From Pseudomonas paraversuta (GTDB lineage Bacteria > Pseudomonadota > Gammaproteobacteria > Pseudomonadales > Pseudomonadaceae), in the NCBI RefSeq assembly GCF_904063065.1, contig NZ_CAJFCL010000004.1:457896-521895 (forward strand): a stretch of 64,000 nucleotides of DNA, written 5' to 3'. The translations under genes were made by a program, and so were the position numbers. The notes below the pieces were generated by a model, which did not search any database, was not told where the DNA came from, and saw nothing but the letters and a program-made list of their open reading frames with translations. This document shows, one piece after another, positions 40,637 through 48,945 of the stretch (position 1 is its first letter; every line of letters starts with the position of its first letter).

Positions 40637-41821
40637 ATGTGGTACAACGGTTTTCTCGACTTGTCAGCCTGGCAGCTGGTTGCAGTCACCCTGTTGATGA
40701 CCCACGTGACCATTATCGGCGTCACGGTTTATCTACACCGCTATTCAGCGCACCGCTCCCTGGAGCTTAACGGTGGCCTGAAACACTTCTTCCGTTTCTG
40801 GCTGTGGCTGACCACGGCACAAAATACCCGCGAGTGGACAGCCATCCACCGTAAACACCATGCCAAGTGCGAAACCGCTGATGACCCCCATAGCCCGGTC
40901 ATCAAAGGGTTATCGACCGTTTTGCGAAAAGGTGCAGAGCTATATCGCGAAGAGGCGCAGAACCCCGAGACGTTGCGTATTTACGGCAAAAACTGCCCTG
41001 AAGACTGGATTGAGCGCAATCTTTACTCGCGCTACAAAATGCTGGGTGTCAGTTTGATGCTGGTCATCGACCTGCTGCTGTTCGGTGCCATCGGCCTGAC
41101 AATCTGGGCCATCCAGATGATGTGGATCCCGGTATGGGCAGCGGGCGTGGTCAACGGCCTGGGCCATGCAGTGGGCTATCGCAACTTTGAATGCCGCGAT
41201 GCCGCGACCAATCTGGTGCCATGGGGCATCATCATTGGCGGCGAAGAACTGCACAACAACCACCATACCTACCCCAACTCGGCCAAGATGTCGGTCAAGA
41301 AGTGGGAATTTGACCTGGGCTGGGCCTGGATCAAAGTCTTCAGCTTTTTGCGTCTGGCCAAGGTTCAGCGTGTTGCTCCGATCGCCCACCGGGTTGAAGG
41401 CAAGGGCAGTCTGGACATGGACACCGCGATGGCGATCCTCAACAACCGTTTCCAGATCATGGCCCAGTACCGCAAGCTGGTGATCGCGCCGCTGGTGCAA
41501 CAAGAACTGGCCAAGGTTGATCATTCGGTTCGCCACCAGTTCCGCCGCGCCAAGCGCCTGCTGTCGCGCGAAACCAGCCTGCTGGAAGAACGCCATCACC
41601 AGCGTATCGAAACCATGCTCGAGCACAGCCACTCGCTTAAAGTGATCTACGAGAAGCGTCTGGCCCTGCAACAGATCTGGCTCAAAACCAGCACCAATGG
41701 TCACGACATGCTGGCGGCGATCAAGGAATGGGTACATGAGGCAGAAGCCAGCGGAATTCAGTCGCTGCGCGAGTTTGCCCATCAGCTGAAAACCTACTCG
41801 CTGCGCCCTGCAGCGGTGTAA
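40637..41821 (+). CDS. desA: Fatty acid desaturase DesA (delta-9)
   Basis: This 394-residue membrane di-iron desaturase introduces double bonds into phospholipid acyl chains. The histidine boxes are HRYSAH, HRKHH and NNHHTYP, all in the first 240 residues, and four helices are present. A long charged C-terminal tail follows. The ATG at 40637 begins MWYNGFLDLS; the frame to 40583 is not needed. The gene is alone. A REP palindrome follows the stop. Confidence 0.93.
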   Translation: MWYNGFLDLSAWQLVAVTLLMTHVTIIGVTVYLHRYSAHRSLELNGGLKHFFRFWLWLTTAQNTREWTAIHRKHHAKCETADDPHSPVIKGLSTVLRKGAELYREEAQNPETLRIYGKNCPEDWIERNLYSRYKMLGVSLMLVIDLLLFGAIGLTIWAIQMMWIPVWAAGVVNGLGHAVGYRNFECRDAATNLVPWGIIIGGEELHNNHHTYPNSAKMSVKKWEFDLGWAWIKVFSFLRLAKVQRVAPIAHRVEGKGSLDMDTAMAILNNRFQIMAQYRKLVIAPLVQQELAKVDHSVRHQFRRAKRLLSRETSLLEERHHQRIETMLEHSHSLKVIYEKRLALQQIWLKTSTNGHDMLAAIKEWVHEAEASGIQSLREFAHQLKTYSLRPAAV

Positions 41822-41848
41822 AGGCTACACAGCTCCCGCATGTCCCTG

Positions 41849-41875
41849 TGTGGGAGCTGGGTTGCAGCTCCCACA
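41849..41875. repeat. REP-like palindrome after desA
   Basis: TGTGGGAGCTG and CAGCTCCCACA form a perfect 11-bp inverted repeat around a five-base loop between desA and the convergent HDOD gene. It is a REP core and could also terminate transcription. Confidence 0.75.
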
Positions 41876-41889
41876 AGGGGTTCGATAAC

Positions 41890-43116
41890 TCAGACGCAGC
41901 CCTCTGGCGCCTGGATCAGCCGCAACAACTCTGGCGTGCCGACTCTCAGCAAACGTGCCGTTTTGCAGTTGGCCAGTTCACTGATCTCCTCTTCAGTCGT
42001 CAATTTCACCATCTGGCCCACAAGGTTCATTACCAGCGCCTCACGGGAATAGACCCCTCCGCCCAAGTGATAAATCGCCGCAATCAACTCTCGCAGTTCC
42101 AGCGGCAAGCGCCAGCGTGTGCGCAAGGCCGAGCCATAGGCTGCTCCGAATTCGGCCAGTGACTCGTCAATGACCCTGGTGTCGAGCGCACCACCGGCCA
42201 GCTGCCACTCCTGCAAGCAGCGCAACACCGCCAGGTCACCCAGGCGGTGCAGCAGCCCCGCGCAATAGCAGCGTTGATGATCAAGATTGAGCATCCGCGC
42301 CAGCGCGTAAGCATATCCGGCCGCACGCCGCGACACGGCCCACTGCTGTTCGGCGTAGTCCGAAAGACAAGGATCACTCAGTTGCCCACGCTGCTTGAGG
42401 GTCAGCCCCAGCACCAGATTCATGCTTCGACCCGGACCCAGGCTCTGCAGCGCTTGTGACAGCGTCTGCGCCGGGCTCACAGGGTGCCGGGCCGCACTGT
42501 TGGCCGCGGCAATCAAGACGGCACTGATTTGCGGATCGGTCCGCACTTGTTGCTCAAGCAACGCGAGATCCGGTCCGACGGGGCCGATACTGTGTCTGAC
42601 TGCCGCCTCTGCATCAATCATTAGCGGCGCACCATCGGATGTTGCACGGTGCTGCGCCAAAAAGCGTATCAGGGTCATGCCGGGCGCCAACCCCGGCACC
42701 CCACACAAGACTTCTTGCCCGGCACTCAGCAACAGACCTTGCAAGCGCCGGGTCAGCCCACCGATATCCAGCGGTTTCGTCAGGTAGGCCGTGGGGGCCA
42801 ATGGCAAGACCTCACGCACACTGGCAATGTCGCTGCGATCGCTGAGCAAAATAAACGCCCGCACTGGACTGCTCCGGCGCTGGCGTACCGTGCGCAGCAA
42901 GTCCAGACCGCCCATTGCGGGCAGGTCTGCGTCGGCGATCACCAGGTCATAGGTTTTCTGGCTCAACAGGGTGAAGGCCTGCCGACCTTCTTCACACACA
43001 TCCAGCTGCACATCACAGCGCACACTCAGTACTACGTGTTTGAGCAAATCCCGGGTCCACGGATCAGACTCGGCAATCAGTACGCTCGGTACTGCCATTG
43101 AATCTACAACTGTCAT
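41890..43116 (-). CDS. Response regulator with HDOD output domain
   Basis: This 408-residue protein has a receiver domain (phosphoacceptor Asp in DLVIADADLP, Lys in YLTKPLD) and an HDOD domain (from about residue 190: QQVRTDPQISAVLIAAANS, CAGLLHRLGDLAVLRCL). HDOD proteins resemble HD phosphodiesterases but usually lack activity and act as signalling scaffolds. The ATG at 43116 has GGGAG eight bases upstream. No cognate kinase is adjacent. Confidence 0.92.
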   Translation of the reverse strand: MTVVDSMAVPSVLIAESDPWTRDLLKHVVLSVRCDVQLDVCEEGRQAFTLLSQKTYDLVIADADLPAMGGLDLLRTVRQRRSSPVRAFILLSDRSDIASVREVLPLAPTAYLTKPLDIGGLTRRLQGLLLSAGQEVLCGVPGLAPGMTLIRFLAQHRATSDGAPLMIDAEAAVRHSIGPVGPDLALLEQQVRTDPQISAVLIAAANSAARHPVSPAQTLSQALQSLGPGRSMNLVLGLTLKQRGQLSDPCLSDYAEQQWAVSRRAAGYAYALARMLNLDHQRCYCAGLLHRLGDLAVLRCLQEWQLAGGALDTRVIDESLAEFGAAYGSALRTRWRLPLELRELIAAIYHLGGGVYSREALVMNLVGQMVKLTTEEEISELANCKTARLLRVGTPELLRLIQAPEGCV

Positions 43117-43193
43117 GCATTTAGCTCCCGGCGTAAGGCCTGCACCTTAGTCAAAGGCAGCCGGTGGATACACCCGAATGAATCGCTCAAAGC

Positions 43194-43221
43194 AAAAAAA
43201 ACCGCCGAAGCGGTTTTTTTT
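43194..43221. terminator. Intrinsic terminator after gabT
   Basis: AAAAAAAACCGC and GCGGTTTTTTTT form a perfect 12-bp stem with a four-base CGAA loop. The T-run on the minus strand ends gabT mRNA. Confidence 0.95.
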
Positions 43222-43252
43222 GTCTATCGAGTCACAACTTGCGAGTCAGGAC

Positions 43253-44536
43253 TCAAGCCAGTTCAGCGAAGCACTCTTCGATGATGGCCAGGCCTTTGTC
43301 CAGCTGCTCGTCCGGCGAGGTCAGCGGCACCAGCACCCGCAGCACGTTGCCGTAAGGGCCGCACGACAGCAGGATCAGACCCTTGTCACGTGCCTTGGCA
43401 ACGATTTGAGCCACGGCGGCTGCGTTTGGCTTATGCGAATCACCGCCTTCGAACAACTCGACGGCGATCATTGCGCCCAGCGCACGGACATCACCGATGA
43501 CCGGGTGCTTCGCCTGAATGGCCTTCAGGCCGGTGACCAGACGCTCGCCAACTGCCTTGCAACGGTCCAGCAGGTGCTCTTCTTCAAACACTTCGAGCAC
43601 TGCCAGCGCAGCCGCGCAAGCAATCGGGCTACCGGCGTAGGTGCCGCCCAGGCCGCCTGGAGCGATGGCGTCCATGTACTCGGTCTTGCCGCATACACCG
43701 GCCAGCGGGAAGCCGCCAGCGATGGATTTGGCGAATGTGGTCAGGTCGGCAGTAACGCCCATTTGTTCCATGGCGAAGAAAGTGCCGGTGCGGCCAGCAC
43801 CGGTTTGCACTTCGTCCGCGATCAGCAGGATGCCGTGCTTGTCGCACAGTTCGCGCAGGCGGGCCATGAACGCTTTCGGAGCCACGTAGAAACCACCTTC
43901 GCCCTGTACCGGCTCGATGATGATTGCAGCGATATCTTTAGGCTCAGCGTCATTTTTGAAGATGCGTTCGATGCTGGCGATGGAATCGTCAACGCTGATG
44001 CCGTGCAGTTCACACGGGTAAAGGGCACGGAAGATACCGCCTGGCATCAGGCCCATGCCGGCCGAGTAAGGCACGACTTTACCGGTCAGGCCCAGGGTCA
44101 TCATGGTGCGGCCGTGGTAAGCACCGGTAAAGGCGATCACACCGGCACGGCCAGTGGCAGCACGGGCAATTTTCACGGCGTTCTCGACCGCTTCGGAACC
44201 GGTGGTGACCAGCAGGGTTTTCTTGTCGAAATTGCCCGGCACCTTGGCGTTGATTTTTTCGCACAGCTCAACGTACGGCTCGTAAGCCAGTACCTGGAAG
44301 CAGGTGTGGGTCAGCTTGGTCAGTTGCTCTTGCACGGCGGCAATGATTTTCGGGTGCAGGTGACCGGTGTTGAGTACTGCGATACCGCCGGCGAAGTCGA
44401 TGAACTCACGGCCTTCTACGTCAGTAACCGTGGCGTTCTTTGCCGACTCGGCGAAGATCGGGTGAATCTGGCCAACACCGCGCGGGACAGCGGCTTCACG
44501 GCGTTTCATCAGGGATGCGTTGGTCTTGTTGCTCAT
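43253..44536 (-). CDS. gabT: 4-aminobutyrate aminotransferase
   Basis: This 427-residue class-III PLP aminotransferase turns GABA and 2-oxoglutarate into succinate semialdehyde and glutamate. The pyridoxal lysine lies in TTFAKSIAGGFP, with the conserved Asp-Glu block LIADEVQTGAGRTG. It begins MSNKTNASLMKRR, as Pseudomonas GabT does. It is the second gene of gabD-gabT, 175 bp after gabD. Confidence 0.96.
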   Translation of the reverse strand: MSNKTNASLMKRREAAVPRGVGQIHPIFAESAKNATVTDVEGREFIDFAGGIAVLNTGHLHPKIIAAVQEQLTKLTHTCFQVLAYEPYVELCEKINAKVPGNFDKKTLLVTTGSEAVENAVKIARAATGRAGVIAFTGAYHGRTMMTLGLTGKVVPYSAGMGLMPGGIFRALYPCELHGISVDDSIASIERIFKNDAEPKDIAAIIIEPVQGEGGFYVAPKAFMARLRELCDKHGILLIADEVQTGAGRTGTFFAMEQMGVTADLTTFAKSIAGGFPLAGVCGKTEYMDAIAPGGLGGTYAGSPIACAAALAVLEVFEEEHLLDRCKAVGERLVTGLKAIQAKHPVIGDVRALGAMIAVELFEGGDSHKPNAAAVAQIVAKARDKGLILLSCGPYGNVLRVLVPLTSPDEQLDKGLAIIEECFAELA

Positions 44537-44711
44537 AGTGTCCTCATTCGCCGCGAATCAAACGGCGTGGTTCAAGGCTGACGCGCCAGGGAGACAGCAA
44601 TGCCAGCATGCGATGATCGACTGGCATGGGGCTCCCGGCCACAGAAATTAACGATTTGAAACACAGAGGGGGCAGCGCTCTCGTGCCCCTCCTGCTGAAC
44701 CACCCGCCGGG

Positions 44712-46154
44712 TTAGATGCCCAGGCAGAGATATTTGATTTCCAGATAGTCTTCGATGCCGTACTTGGAACCTTCACGGCCCAGGCCCGAGGCCTTGATGC
44801 CGCCGAACGGTGCGACTTCGTTGGAAATCAGCCCCGTGTTGACGCCAACCATGCCGTATTCCAGGGCTTCAGCCACACGGAACACACGGCTCAGGTCACG
44901 GGCATAGAAGTACGACGCCAGACCGAATTCGGTGTCGTTGGCCATCGCGATCACTTCGGCTTCGTCTTTGAAGCGGAACAGTGGCGCCAGCGGACCGAAG
45001 GTTTCTTCCTTGGCCACGGCTGCGTTTTTCGGCACGTTGATCAGAATGGTCGGCTCGAAGAAGCTGCCTTCCAGGCTGTTACCACCGCTCAACAGAGTGG
45101 CGCCTTTGCTCAGGGCATCGGCAATGTGCTCTTTGACCTTGGCTACGGCCTTGTCGTCGATCAGGGGGCCTGTGGTGGTGCCTTCGTCCAGACCGTTACC
45201 GATCTTCAGCTTGGCCACCGCCACTTTCAGTTTTTCGGCGAACGCGTCGTACACCGAGTCCTGAATGTACAGACGGTTGGCACAGACGCAGGTCTGGCCG
45301 TTGTTGCGGTACTTGGAAATGATCGCGCCTTCGACGGCCTTATCCAGATCCGCGTCGTCGAACACGATAAACGGCGCGTTGCCGCCCAGTTCCAGCGAAA
45401 CTTTTTTGATGTCCTTGGCGCATTCAGCCATCAGTTGACGACCGATTTCGGTCGAACCGGTGAAGGACAACTTGCGCACGATCGGGTTGCTGGTCAGCTC
45501 GCCGCCGATGTCGCCAGCGCTGCCGGTAACTACGCTCAGCACGCCTTTGGGGATGCCGGCACGATGCGCCAGCTCAACCAGGGCCAGGGCCGAGAACGGG
45601 GTTTGCGAAGCAGGCTTGATGACCATGGTGCAGCCAGCGGCCAAAGCCGGGCCTGCTTTACGGGTGATCATCGCGGCCGGGAAGTTCCAGGGCGTGATTG
45701 CAGCCGTCACACCGATAGGCTGCTTGATCACGATCAGGCGCTTGTCCGGCTGGTGACCCGGGATCACGTCGCCATAAATGCGCTTGGCTTCTTCAGCGAA
45801 CCACTCGATGAACGAGGCAGCGTAGACAATTTCGCCCTTGGCTTCGGCCAGTGGCTTGCCTTGCTCCAGAGTCATCAGGCGACCGAGGTCATCCTGATTT
45901 TCAATCAACAGTTCAAACCAGCGACGCAATTTGGTTGCACGCTCTTTGGCGGTCAGTGCGCGCCAGGCCGGCAAGGCCTTGTCGGCAGCTTCAATCGCGC
46001 GACGGGTTTCGGCTGCGCCCATTTTTGGCACGGTACCGATGATTTCACCGGTAGCCGGGTTGTTGACCTTGATCGTCTGACCACCGTCCGCATCCACCCA
46101 AGCACCATCGATGTAGGCTTGTTGGCGGAACAACTGTGCGTCTTTGAGCTGCAT
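44712..46154 (-). CDS. gabD: Succinate-semialdehyde dehydrogenase (NADP)
   Basis: This 480-residue aldehyde dehydrogenase oxidises succinate semialdehyde to succinate, the second step of GABA use. The catalytic Glu block is LELGGNAPFIVFDDAD and the catalytic Cys lies in NNGQTCVCANR. The ATG at 46154 begins MQLKDAQLFRQQAYI; the frame to 46175 adds seven residues. Upstream is the tRNA-Arg gene on the other strand. Confidence 0.96.
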   Translation of the reverse strand: MQLKDAQLFRQQAYIDGAWVDADGGQTIKVNNPATGEIIGTVPKMGAAETRRAIEAADKALPAWRALTAKERATKLRRWFELLIENQDDLGRLMTLEQGKPLAEAKGEIVYAASFIEWFAEEAKRIYGDVIPGHQPDKRLIVIKQPIGVTAAITPWNFPAAMITRKAGPALAAGCTMVIKPASQTPFSALALVELAHRAGIPKGVLSVVTGSAGDIGGELTSNPIVRKLSFTGSTEIGRQLMAECAKDIKKVSLELGGNAPFIVFDDADLDKAVEGAIISKYRNNGQTCVCANRLYIQDSVYDAFAEKLKVAVAKLKIGNGLDEGTTTGPLIDDKAVAKVKEHIADALSKGATLLSGGNSLEGSFFEPTILINVPKNAAVAKEETFGPLAPLFRFKDEAEVIAMANDTEFGLASYFYARDLSRVFRVAEALEYGMVGVNTGLISNEVAPFGGIKASGLGREGSKYGIEDYLEIKYLCLGI

Positions 46155-46502
46155 GTTGGCTTTCCTTAACAGCACCGCGCAGGCGCGGAGCGAATTATTG
46201 ATAGTAGAAAGGCGCCATGGAAGGCTGCCGTCAGGAAGTCATTCACTGCCAAAGTATCTAAATAACGCACTAAATTTTAGCCGTGCGGTTCAGCACTCAG
46301 ACAAGAGCGTTTGAAATCTCAAACGAATCCTAGGATCAATGGGGGTAAAGGACAATAGGCTGTTCGAAAAAAAGAACAAGCGGCTGTCTATTACCCATTT
46401 TTCCCCCGGCATCCATTAATAGCCCAAAACGCGTCCGGAAACACCTGACGAATCAGCAGCATGGACGGACGCCACACAGATGAGTATTATGGCGCCCGCA
46501 TT
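46155..46502. other. gabD upstream region
   Basis: This 348-bp spacer separates gabD from tRNA-Arg and must hold the gabDT promoter and any regulator site. I see no coding frame and no convincing sigma-54 box. The tRNA promoter lies at its right end. Confidence 0.6.
46462..46490 (+). promoter_or_regulatory. Candidate promoter of tRNA-Arg
   Basis: TGGACG (46462-46467) and TATTAT (46485-46490) are separated by 17 bp and precede the tRNA by 12 bp. The discriminator is GC-rich, as in stable-RNA promoters under stringent control. Confidence 0.5.
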
Positions 46503-46579
46503 GCACCAGTAGCTCAGCTGGATAGAGTACTGCCCTCCGAAGGCAGTGGTCGTGGGTTCGAATCCCGCCTGGTGCACCA
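46503..46579 (+). tRNA. tRNA-Arg (anticodon CCG)
   Basis: The 77-nt sequence folds into a full cloverleaf: acceptor stem GCACCAG/CTGGTGC, D arm with AGCTCAGCTGGATAG, anticodon stem CTGCC/GGCAG with loop CTCCGAA (anticodon CCG), T arm with GTTCGAATC, and an encoded CCA end. It reads CGG codons. Its 3' end adjoins integrase debris, so it is the likely attachment site of a past element. Confidence 0.97.
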
Positions 46580-46587
46580 TCTTCTTT

Positions 46588-46604
46588 CCCTTGTATTACA
46601 AGGG
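46588..46604. repeat. Perfect inverted repeat after tRNA-Arg
   Basis: CCCTTGTA and TACAAGGG are a perfect 8-bp inverted repeat separated by one T, eight bases after the tRNA end. It may fold into a hairpin and help end or process the tRNA transcript; there is no T-run. Confidence 0.45.
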
Positions 46605-46692
46605 ATAGCGCTACTGACAAAAACCTGTCCTGGTCCTGAAAGTCGTTTTAGCCAAAAATTTTCCACACTTGAACGTGGCGGGAATGGTCGAA

Positions 46693-46950
46693 ATGGCAAC
46701 CATCAGGAATCGCGGCGAGTATCAGTGGTAAGCGCAGATCCGTCGCAAGGGCTATCCAGCCCAACGCAAAACCTTCGAAACCAAATCCGACGACGCTCAA
46801 GCCTGGGCACGAATGATCGAAAGCCACCTTTCTGATTCAACTCTCGAATGTGCGCGTGCGAAAAACCGAGAACGAATAGAGCGGCAACATCGTCACGATG
46901 TCAGCGCTCGATTTGCCGAGCGCATCGTGTCTTTGGCCTGCTTCAGTTGA
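46693..46950 (+). pseudogene. Truncated tyrosine integrase with in-frame stop
   Basis: The frame reads MATIRNRGEYQW, a stop at 46729-46731, then AQIRRKGYPAQRKTFETKSD and AWARMIESHL. This is the N-terminal Arm-binding part of a phage or island integrase, where a Gln codon has become TAA. The frame remains open to a stop at 46948-46950, but the last 30 residues do not look like integrase and the catalytic half is missing. It lies about 110 bp after tRNA-Arg, as integrases of tRNA-borne elements do. It is a relic, not a working gene. Confidence 0.75.
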
Positions 46951-47354
46951 ACTGATATCTACTTGCCATGTATCCCCAGCGGCTATGTCGGTCATAGGCC
47001 TGCTCCGGATAGGTGAGTAATGGCTCCATCAGCCCATTGGGTGTCGAACACTGCATGAAGCCGCGCCTGCGTGCTGATCACCTCCGCCGGTCTCAGCGCT
47101 TGGCTGAACGCGTGGATAACCAGATCATTGGTTAACAGCTCCAATTGATGATAGGTGGGAGCCAGAAAAAACCACCACAACCAGCAAAAGCGCGCCGACC
47201 GGCAAACACCCCGCCGCCCATGCCACTCGAAATAGCCCCCATACCAGTCTTATGCCGCCTCCTGAATCAGTGAGTGGAGGCAAAATAACTGAAAATCAGA
47301 TATAGCTTGATCAGCCGCACCTTGCCCGGATACGGCTATGAACAAGGCTACTTA
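46951..47354. other. Debris region without an intact gene
   Basis: These 404 bp contain only a 62-codon minus-strand frame (46992-47180) with no ribosome site and no clear domain; a decayed transposase fragment is possible but not shown. The right part becomes AT-rich as the LysR gene is approached. Confidence 0.4.
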
Positions 47355-48236
47355 TCACAGGTGTTTAAATTCTTCTTTCAGCAACTCGGAAAACTTATCT
47401 TTTGCACGATGAAATTCAACGTTTTTGTTCGATATGAAATAATTTTGCACAGGCAATAAATCTTCAAACATATATTCACTTATACTTCCGAACCGCCCGA
47501 ACTGCTCAAACAAACCTTTCGGAACTAACGACACGCCTGCGCCGGAACTTACGCACCCCAGGATTGTGCCATAACTGGCTATGCTTGTTATGGGGATTGA
47601 TACTTCATGCCTCTCCAGCCAACTTACCAACGCCTTCCTGTAAGGGCATCCTTCAGGCCACATGAATATATCAGTGCCACTCAAGTCCTGCGGCTCATTT
47701 ATCCGCCCCGCAGCCGGAGAGGCGATCAAGACCAACTCCTCCTTGTAAATCTCAATGATTTCAAGATCCGGGTGCTCAGGCCTGACAGCGATGATTGCTC
47801 CATCCAGTTCATGGCTGACCACATCGTTTGATAATTGCGACCAATCCCCCGTACTAAACTGCATTTGTACAGAAGGATAGAGCTGATGGAACTTTGATAA
47901 AAGCTTGGGCAACCTGCCTGTGGCGGATGACTCTATAGCGCCAATTTTCAAGTTTCCCGACGGCGCTGCGGCGGGATCGAGGGCTCTTTTTGATTCCTCA
48001 CTCAAAGACAGGATCTTGTTAACGTAGCCAAGAAACAACCGCCCGGAAGGGCTGATTACAAGCCCCCGGCCTTTCCTTATAAATAACGAGACCCCGAGTT
48101 CTCTTTCTAAATGCTTGATTCTGTTTGTGATGTTTGACGGAACACAGTGCAACAGTTCAGAGGCGCGGATAATGCTTCCTTGATCGGCCACTGCTTTGAA
48201 CATCGCTAACTGAGACAACTCCATGTCATTGCTCAC
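47355..48236 (-). CDS. LysR family transcriptional regulator
   Basis: This 293-residue regulator has the N-terminal winged helix-turn-helix (LAMFKAVADQGSIIRASELL, VPSNITNRIKHLERELGVSL) and a substrate-binding domain from about residue 90 (NLKIGAIESSATGRLP). The effector is not known. Base composition is markedly AT-rich compared with the core genes, indicating recent transfer. It is divergent from two small ORFs and the TauE gene, so it may control them. Confidence 0.93.
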   Translation of the reverse strand: MSNDMELSQLAMFKAVADQGSIIRASELLHCVPSNITNRIKHLERELGVSLFIRKGRGLVISPSGRLFLGYVNKILSLSEESKRALDPAAAPSGNLKIGAIESSATGRLPKLLSKFHQLYPSVQMQFSTGDWSQLSNDVVSHELDGAIIAVRPEHPDLEIIEIYKEELVLIASPAAGRINEPQDLSGTDIFMWPEGCPYRKALVSWLERHEVSIPITSIASYGTILGCVSSGAGVSLVPKGLFEQFGRFGSISEYMFEDLLPVQNYFISNKNVEFHRAKDKFSELLKEEFKHL

Positions 48237-48309
48237 TTAAAGTGAATGATGGAATAACTATAAGTCACTTGTTGCAAGCATTCAACTCGTTTAATTTGTA
48301 GATGACGGT

Positions 48310-48612
48310 ATGTACGGTTACATGACCGCAGCGTTTGGTGCCACGGCCTGGGTTGAAGACAAATATAAAATACGCGAATGTAACGAATTTTCAGAGTTTC
48401 TGTACAACACCGGCGTAGCAAAACATAAGGCAGCTTTGAGTTCAGCCGAGCATAAATACTCAATCATGGAGGCGATGATGGTTTCTATCGCTTCAGAGAT
48501 TTGGAATACTCGAGAGTACAACTTCATTGCCCAATACATAGAGGACAAGCTACTCACCCTCGATCCTTCTCTGAAAACGAACACTCAGAGTTTGCGTAAC
48601 GCTAGAGGATAG
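48310..48612 (+). CDS. Small ORF of unknown function (islet ORF 1)
   Basis: This 100-codon frame has no recognisable domain. It is helical in prediction, with a segment HKYSIMEAMMVSIASEIWNT, and has no signal or membrane helix. No good ribosome site precedes the ATG at 48310; a second ATG at 48322 is an alternative. It ends three bases before the next small ORF, which suggests a two-gene unit. It is AT-rich and divergent from the LysR gene. It could also be the remnant of a larger gene. Confidence 0.45.
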   Translation: MYGYMTAAFGATAWVEDKYKIRECNEFSEFLYNTGVAKHKAALSSAEHKYSIMEAMMVSIASEIWNTREYNFIAQYIEDKLLTLDPSLKTNTQSLRNARG

Positions 48613-48615
48613 GTC

Positions 48616-48795
48616 ATGGGACATTCTGGTGAGGTGGAAAACAAGCATGGCTTGCATGCTTTAGCTGCAGCACAAGCATATGCTCGAACGGCCGATATAA
48701 CTTTCAAGTTGGGTCGACTGAAAGGAACTATGCTCAATTACAATGAAAGAGCAGGAAACGCTTTTGCGGCTATGCACCAAGCCCTGACCTCATAG
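48616..48795 (+). CDS. Small ORF of unknown function (islet ORF 2)
   Basis: This 59-residue frame starts at an ATG three bases after the stop of the preceding ORF, with GAGGAT as a possible ribosome site. The protein has a helical core (HALAAAQAYARTADITFKLG) and a basic middle (RLKGTMLNYNERAGN). I recognise no family. The tight spacing to ORF 1 and lack of internal stops support expression as a pair. Confidence 0.45.
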   Translation: MGHSGEVENKHGLHALAAAQAYARTADITFKLGRLKGTMLNYNERAGNAFAAMHQALTS

Positions 48796-48817
48796 AGCCA
48801 GTTTCTATAGCCAGAGG

Positions 48818-48867
48818 GATATACCGATTATCTTTCTTCAAACGAGCCATAGGCTAATCGGTATATC
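48818..48867. repeat. Perfect 13-bp inverted repeat before the TauE gene
   Basis: GATATACCGATTA (48818-48830) and TAATCGGTATATC (48855-48867) are exact reverse complements separated by 24 bp. No T-run follows, so a terminator is unlikely. It could be a regulator-binding pair, an mRNA structure or the scar of a small mobile element. Confidence 0.8.
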
Positions 48868-48945
48868 TCGAAAAATGCAGAGCTCAAACCAAGAGAAATG
48901 TCATGGTTTATTGTTGGAAATTTAAGTTGCACAAGGATCCATTAT

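Noticed and set aside
43178..44581. 467-codon plus-strand frame opposite gabT
   Set aside because: It mirrors the conserved gabT gene and begins within its terminator. No domain or start signal supports it.
46992..47180. 62-codon minus-strand frame considered as an IS3-type transposase fragment
   Set aside because: A few residues recall transposases, but no catalytic block is visible and the similarity is too weak to claim.
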